In this document: positions 5,163 through 8,392 of the stretch, in pieces
How positions within the stretch are numbered: position 1 is the stretch's first letter
Layout: each line of letters starts with the position of its first letter
DNA from: Candidatus Woesearchaeota archaeon
GTDB lineage: Archaea; Nanobdellota; Nanobdellia; Woesearchaeales; ARS49
Length of the DNA stretch: 8,392 nt
Direction of reading: 5' to 3'
Assembly: GCA_019323575.1 (NCBI GenBank)
Contig: JAHWHB010000003.1
Location: 1 to 8,392 of the forward strand
Made by a program: the position numbers and the translations under genes
The notes under the pieces: model-generated
Database searches by the model: none
What the model was told of the DNA's origin: nothing
The model's input: the letters and a program-made list of their open reading frames with translations, nothing else

Positions 5163-5351
5163 ATGAGAAACCGAATGAAAGAAAGCAACGCAAAATTCAT
5201 CAAGATAAGATGCCCAAAATGCAAAAACGAACAAATACTGTTCGGAAAAGCAAGCACAACAGTTCTATGCCTTGTCTGCGGAAAAGAACTAGCAGACCCA
5301 GTAGGCGGAAAAAGCAGAGTAAAAGCAAGAGTACTGGAAGTGCTAGAGTAA
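5163..5351 (+). CDS. rps27e: Small-subunit ribosomal protein eS27
   Basis: eS27 is a small zinc-ribbon protein of the archaeal and eukaryotic small ribosomal subunit. The 62-residue product carries C17/C20 (CPKC) and C36/C39 (CLVC), with the typical QILFGKASTTVLCLVCGKEL stretch between and around them, and ends in a short basic tail. The start at 5163 is chosen because it gives the family length and is preceded by GTGAT (5154-5158), which can pair with the 16S 3' end. An in-frame ATG at 5175 would give 58 residues and cannot be excluded. The frame is open upstream to 5085 only because it shadows eL42. Confidence 0.93.
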   Translation: MRNRMKESNAKFIKIRCPKCKNEQILFGKASTTVLCLVCGKELADPVGGKSRVKARVLEVLE

Positions 5352-5363
5352 TTTTCGGAAACC

Positions 5364-5371
5364 TTTTTAAA
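5364..5371 (+). promoter_or_regulatory. TATA box for the aIF2-alpha operon
   Basis: TTTTTAAA lies about 30 bases upstream of the aIF2-alpha ATG at 5396. The AACCTTTTTAAA context is shared with the eL42 promoter (4805-4816). No SD precedes the ATG, so a leaderless message is likely. Confidence 0.55.
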
Positions 5372-5395
5372 CGCTCATTATTCTCGACGTAAAAT

Positions 5396-6169
5396 ATGCT
5401 ACTAAAGAAAACAGGATTTCCAGAAGACGAAGAACTCGTACTATGCACAGTAACCGGCATAAACCCGCACTCAGTATTCTGCACGCTGGACGAGTACGGC
5501 GGAAGAACAGGAATGATACACATATCAGAAATAGCGCCGGGAAGAATAAGAAACATAAGAGAATACGTCCAGGAAGGCAAGAAAATAGTCTGCAAAGTAC
5601 TACAGACAAACAAAGAAAAAGGACACATAGACCTAAGCCTGAGAAGAGTCAATGAAACACAAAAAAGAAACAAGCTAAACCAGATAAAACAAGAACAACT
5701 ATCAGAAAAAATAGTAGAACAAGCAGCAAAACAAACAGGACAAAGCGTGCTGACACTATACAACAAACTCGCAGAAAAACTAATGCCACAATACGGGACA
5801 CTATTCGCAGCATTTGAACAAGTAACACACGACGAACTAAACCTTGAAACAGCAGTAGACAAAAAAACAGCAACACTGCTGACAGAATCAATCAAAACAA
5901 GAATAAAACCTCCAGAAGTAATAATAGACGGAGACCTGAAACTATCAAGCTACGCGCCAAACGGACTGCAAGAAGTCAAAGACGCACTCGAAATAGCAAC
6001 AAAAGCAGGACTAGAAGTAAGATATCTCGGAGCAGGAACATACCACCTTGAATACAAAGCAGAAGACTTCAAAGAAGCAGAGAAAAAAATCAAAACAACA
6101 ATAGAAGAAATACAAGAATTCGGGGAAAAACACGACATGACAGTGGAGTGGGCAAGAAAAGAAGAATAA
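5396..6169 (+). CDS. eif2a: Translation initiation factor 2, alpha subunit
   Basis: aIF2-alpha is part of the heterotrimer that delivers initiator tRNA to the small ribosomal subunit. The 257-residue protein has an N-terminal S1/OB domain (about residues 12-85, with TGMIHISEIAPGRIRNIREY and GHIDLSLRRVN), a helical middle domain (about 90-170) and an alpha/beta C-terminal domain (about 175-257, containing KAGLEVRYLGAGTYHLEYKA) that binds the gamma subunit. At the position equivalent to the eukaryotic regulatory Ser51, in the loop after HISEI, the residue is Ala47, so regulation by phosphorylation at that site is not possible. nop10 starts four bases after the stop, and the whole eL42 to PAC2 order matches the conserved archaeal cluster. 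Confidence 0.96.
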   Translation: MLLKKTGFPEDEELVLCTVTGINPHSVFCTLDEYGGRTGMIHISEIAPGRIRNIREYVQEGKKIVCKVLQTNKEKGHIDLSLRRVNETQKRNKLNQIKQEQLSEKIVEQAAKQTGQSVLTLYNKLAEKLMPQYGTLFAAFEQVTHDELNLETAVDKKTATLLTESIKTRIKPPEVIIDGDLKLSSYAPNGLQEVKDALEIATKAGLEVRYLGAGTYHLEYKAEDFKEAEKKIKTTIEEIQEFGEKHDMTVEWARKEE

Positions 6170-6173
6170 AAAT

Positions 6174-6344
6174 ATGAAACACATACTAAAATGCCAAAAG
6201 TGCGAAAATTTCACGATGAATGAAACCTGCAGGTGCGGAGAAGAAGCAATAACAACAAAACCGCCAAGATACTCCCCTGACAAATACGCAAAATACAGAA
6301 GACAGGCAAGAAAAGAAGAACTACAAAAAAAAGGACTACTATGA
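6174..6344 (+). CDS. nop10: Ribosome biogenesis protein Nop10
   Basis: Nop10 is a small core protein of H/ACA ribonucleoproteins, where it stabilises the pseudouridine synthase Cbf5 for RNA-guided pseudouridylation of rRNA. The 56-residue product begins MKHILKCQKCENFTMNETC and has four cysteines (C7, C10, C19, C21) in the archaeal zinc-ribbon arrangement. It then has the diagnostic KPPRYSPDKYAKYRRQARKE segment (29-48). It starts four bases after aIF2-alpha and its stop overlaps the PAC2 start (ATGA at 6341-6344), so the three genes are co-transcribed and probably translationally coupled. Confidence 0.95.
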   Translation: MKHILKCQKCENFTMNETCRCGEEAITTKPPRYSPDKYAKYRRQARKEELQKKGLL

Positions 6345-7102
6345 ACTGGAAAACACACTACATAACAACAAAACCAAAACTTAGAAACCCAATACTAATA
6401 GAAGGACTTCCAGGAATAGCAAACGTAGGAAAAATAGCACTCGACTTCATCATAGAATCGCTAAAAGCAAAAAAAATAGCAGAAATAAGAGGATACGACA
6501 TACCTCACTCAGTATTCATCAACGAAAAAAACCTGGTAGACCTGCCATCAATAGAATTATATCACAAAAAAATCAAAAACAAAGACATCATACTTCTGGC
6601 AGGAGACGTACAGCCAAACGACGAAGCAAGCTGCTACGAATTCTGCGACACTGTTTTAGATGCAATTGAAGAATTCAAGTGCAATGAAATAATAACACTG
6701 GGCGGAATAGCACTAAGAGAAGAACCAATAACCCCGCACGTATACATCACAGGAAACGACAGGAAAACAGTAGACGAATACGCAAAAAAAACAAAAGCAA
6801 ACACAAAAATATACGGCAAAGTAGGACCAATCCTAGGAGTAACAGGAGTCTTGCTGGGACTAGCAAAAAGAAGAAACATACCAGCAGTAAGCCTGCTCGC
6901 AGAAACATACGGACACCCATTGCATTTAGGAATAAGCGGAGCAAGAGAGCTGCTAAAAGCATTACAGAAAAAATTACAGATAAAACTAAACATCAAAGTA
7001 CTAGACAAAGAAATAACAGAACTCGAACAAGAACTAGGAAAAACACAAGAACTCCTAAGAATGAAATTCAAAAAAGGCGAAGAAGTAGACTATATAGGAT
7101 AA
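6341..7102 (+). CDS. PAC2-family proteasome assembly chaperone
   Basis: PAC2-family (PbaA/PbaB-like) archaeal proteins resemble eukaryotic proteasome assembly chaperones; some interact with the 20S proteasome. The 253-residue protein shows the family pattern PILIEGLPGIANVGKIA (17-33), a central KDIILLAGDVQP (about 81-92), ITLGGIALREEP and GVTGVLLGLAKRRNIPAVSLLAETYGHP. It ends in a charged helix likely to form a coiled coil (about 210-245). The last residues are DYIG: a tyrosine sits near the C-terminus but not at the penultimate place required for a classic HbYX proteasome-docking tail. The ATG overlaps the nop10 stop. Its exact client in this organism is unknown. Confidence 0.88.
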   Translation: MNWKTHYITTKPKLRNPILIEGLPGIANVGKIALDFIIESLKAKKIAEIRGYDIPHSVFINEKNLVDLPSIELYHKKIKNKDIILLAGDVQPNDEASCYEFCDTVLDAIEEFKCNEIITLGGIALREEPITPHVYITGNDRKTVDEYAKKTKANTKIYGKVGPILGVTGVLLGLAKRRNIPAVSLLAETYGHPLHLGISGARELLKALQKKLQIKLNIKVLDKEITELEQELGKTQELLRMKFKKGEEVDYIG

Positions 7103-7105
7103 ACA

Positions 7106-7113
7106 TTTTAATA
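7106..7113 (+). promoter_or_regulatory. TATA box and SD for enolase
   Basis: TTTTAATA starts three bases after the PAC2 stop and predicts transcription starting near 7134. That gives a leader of about 14 bases with SD GAGGT (7140-7144), three bases before the ATG at 7148. No terminator-like structure is visible between PAC2 and this promoter, so read-through from the upstream operon is also possible. Confidence 0.5.
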
Positions 7114-7147
7114 CTATAATCCATAAGACAATAAAAAAAGAGGTCAT

Positions 7148-8392
7148 ATGCCAAAGATTCTAGCAATCAAAGCACGCCAAATACTAGACAGCAGAGGAAA
7201 CCCCACAGTAGAATGCGACCTAAAGACCTCTGAAGGAATATTCAGGGCAAGCGTGCCTTCAGGAGCAAGCACAGGAATACACGAAGCACTAGAACTAAGA
7301 GACGGCGGAAAACCATACCTGGGGCAAGGAGTGGAAAAAGCAGTCAAAAACATAAACCAGATTCTCGCAAAAAAACTCAAAGGAAAAACAATCAACCAAG
7401 AAGAAATAGACGAGTACATGATAAAACTAGACGGCACACAAAACAAAAGCAAACTAGGAGCAAACGCGATACTAGCAGTAAGCATGGCAGCAGCAAGAGC
7501 AGGAGCAGCAAACAAACCACTCTACGAATACATAGGAAAAATATACGAAACAAAAAAATTCACTTTGCCAGTGCCAGCATTCAACATAATAAACGGCGGA
7601 AAGCACGCAGGAAACAAACTAGACATACAAGAATACATGATATTACCCGTAGGAGCAAAAAGCTTTGCAGAAGCACTGCAAATAGGAAGCGAAATCTACC
7701 ACACACTAAAAAAAGAACTAGAACACAACTACGGAAAAACAGCAATAAACGTAGGAGACGAAGGAGGATTCGCACCCCCCCTAACCTGCATAGAAGAACC
7801 ATTTGACTACATAATAGACGCAATAAACCACCTAGGATACTGGAAAAAAGTCAAACTCGGAGTGGACTGCGCAGCAACAACCTACTGGAGAAACGGGGTT
7901 TATTATCTGGAAGGGCAGGAGTACAGGCCGAGCGAGCTCCTGGAAAAATACGAAGAACTGGCAAACGCGTACCCGCTAGTAAGCATAGAAGACCCATTCT
8001 ACGAAGAAGACTTTGACAGCTTCGCAAAACTAAACAAAAAAACAGACATACAAATAGTAGGAGATGACCTGCTCGTAACAAACCCGAAAAGAGTGCAGAA
8101 AGCAATAGTAAACGACAGCTGCAACTGCCTGCTTCTAAAAATAAACCAGATAGGAACAATAACAGAAGCACTAAGAGCAGCACAAATGGCAACAAAACAC
8201 GGATGGAACATAATGGTAAGCCACAGAAGCGGAGAGACAGAAGACAGCTTCATAGCAGACCTAGCAGTAGGAATAAGCTCAGGACAAATAAAATCAGGAG
8301 CTCCATGCAGAGGAGAAAGACTCGCAAAATACAATCAGTTATTGAGAATAGAAGAACAACTCGGAAAAAAAGCAAAATACGCAGGAAAAACA
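7148..8392 (+). CDS. eno: Enolase (phosphopyruvate hydratase), 3' end off window
   Basis: Enolase interconverts 2-phosphoglycerate and phosphoenolpyruvate in glycolysis and gluconeogenesis, in the cytoplasm. The frame is open from the ATG at 7148 to the window edge, giving 415 residues, nearly the usual 410-430, so only the extreme C-terminus is missing. Visible motifs include SRGNPTVE (14-21), SGASTG (38-43), GDEGGFAP with acid E205, metal ligands D240 (VDCAA), E281 (SIEDPF) and D306 (VGDDL), catalytic base K331 (LLLKINQIGT) and H359 (SHRSGETED). The spacings E281-D306 (25), D306-K331 (25) and K331-H359 (28) equal those in yeast enolase. The gene has its own promoter and SD, and nothing suggests loss of activity. 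Confidence 0.97.
   Translation, partial: MPKILAIKARQILDSRGNPTVECDLKTSEGIFRASVPSGASTGIHEALELRDGGKPYLGQGVEKAVKNINQILAKKLKGKTINQEEIDEYMIKLDGTQNKSKLGANAILAVSMAAARAGAANKPLYEYIGKIYETKKFTLPVPAFNIINGGKHAGNKLDIQEYMILPVGAKSFAEALQIGSEIYHTLKKELEHNYGKTAINVGDEGGFAPPLTCIEEPFDYIIDAINHLGYWKKVKLGVDCAATTYWRNGVYYLEGQEYRPSELLEKYEELANAYPLVSIEDPFYEEDFDSFAKLNKKTDIQIVGDDLLVTNPKRVQKAIVNDSCNCLLLKINQIGTITEALRAAQMATKHGWNIMVSHRSGETEDSFIADLAVGISSGQIKSGAPCRGERLAKYNQLLRIEEQLGKKAKYAGKT

Noticed and set aside
953..8334. Many long antisense open frames across nrdJ, aIF2-alpha, PAC2 and enolase
   Set aside because: They are low-complexity Leu/Ser/Phe-rich shadows of strongly supported + strand genes, explained by the lack of T-ending codons on the sense strand.

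Overview
This window is archaeal. The evidence is a set of archaeal/eukaryotic-type information genes: ribosomal proteins eL42 (L44e) and eS27, the alpha subunit of initiation factor 2, Nop10, a GINS replication subunit and a PAC2-family proteasome-assembly chaperone. TTTAAATA-type TATA boxes lie about 28-30 bases upstream of several start codons, so several messages look leaderless. The lineage cannot be fixed from the sequence alone; a small-genome (DPANN-like) archaeon is possible but unproven. Coding density is high and nearly every gene is on the + strand.

Layout. Bases 1-128 (minus strand) hold the N-terminus of a CYTH-domain (CyaB-like) protein with its own promoter. Bases 129-513 contain no gene but are full of signals: two adjacent hairpins in opposite orientation with similar loops and compensatory stem changes (186-287), a third inverted repeat (287-318), a TATA box (356-363), two NrdR-box-like operators 32 bp apart (367-382, 399-414), and a leader with alternative RNA pairings ending at the Shine-Dalgarno (SD) sequence. 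Bases 514-4078 are one operon: nrdR (repressor of ribonucleotide reductase genes), nrdJ (B12-dependent ribonucleotide reductase) and a PduO-type cobalamin adenosyltransferase. The logic is compact: a regulator, the enzyme it regulates, and the enzyme that makes that enzyme's adenosylcobalamin cofactor.

Bases 4129-4755 encode Gins51 with its own promoter, followed by a strong hairpin plus T-run. Bases 4840-5351 encode eL42 and eS27. Bases 5396-7102 encode aIF2-alpha, Nop10 and a PAC2 protein, closely spaced or overlapping. This replication/translation neighbourhood recurs in archaea. Bases 7148-8392 hold enolase, which runs off the window with its catalytic residues already present.

The most interesting material is regulatory. 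A bacterial-style NrdR circuit appears to operate on an archaeal promoter. Three sites (441-508, 958-1021, 4756-4813) share one topology: segment A, a small hairpin containing CGCCGAA, segment B complementary to A, then a second copy of A. In the first two the last copy of A abuts or contains the SD of nrdR or nrdJ, so the two pairings are mutually exclusive and could act as a translational switch. In the third the last copy of A closes a terminator-like hairpin. The + strand is also strongly enriched in A and C at synonymous sites whichever strand is coding, which indicates strand-specific mutation.
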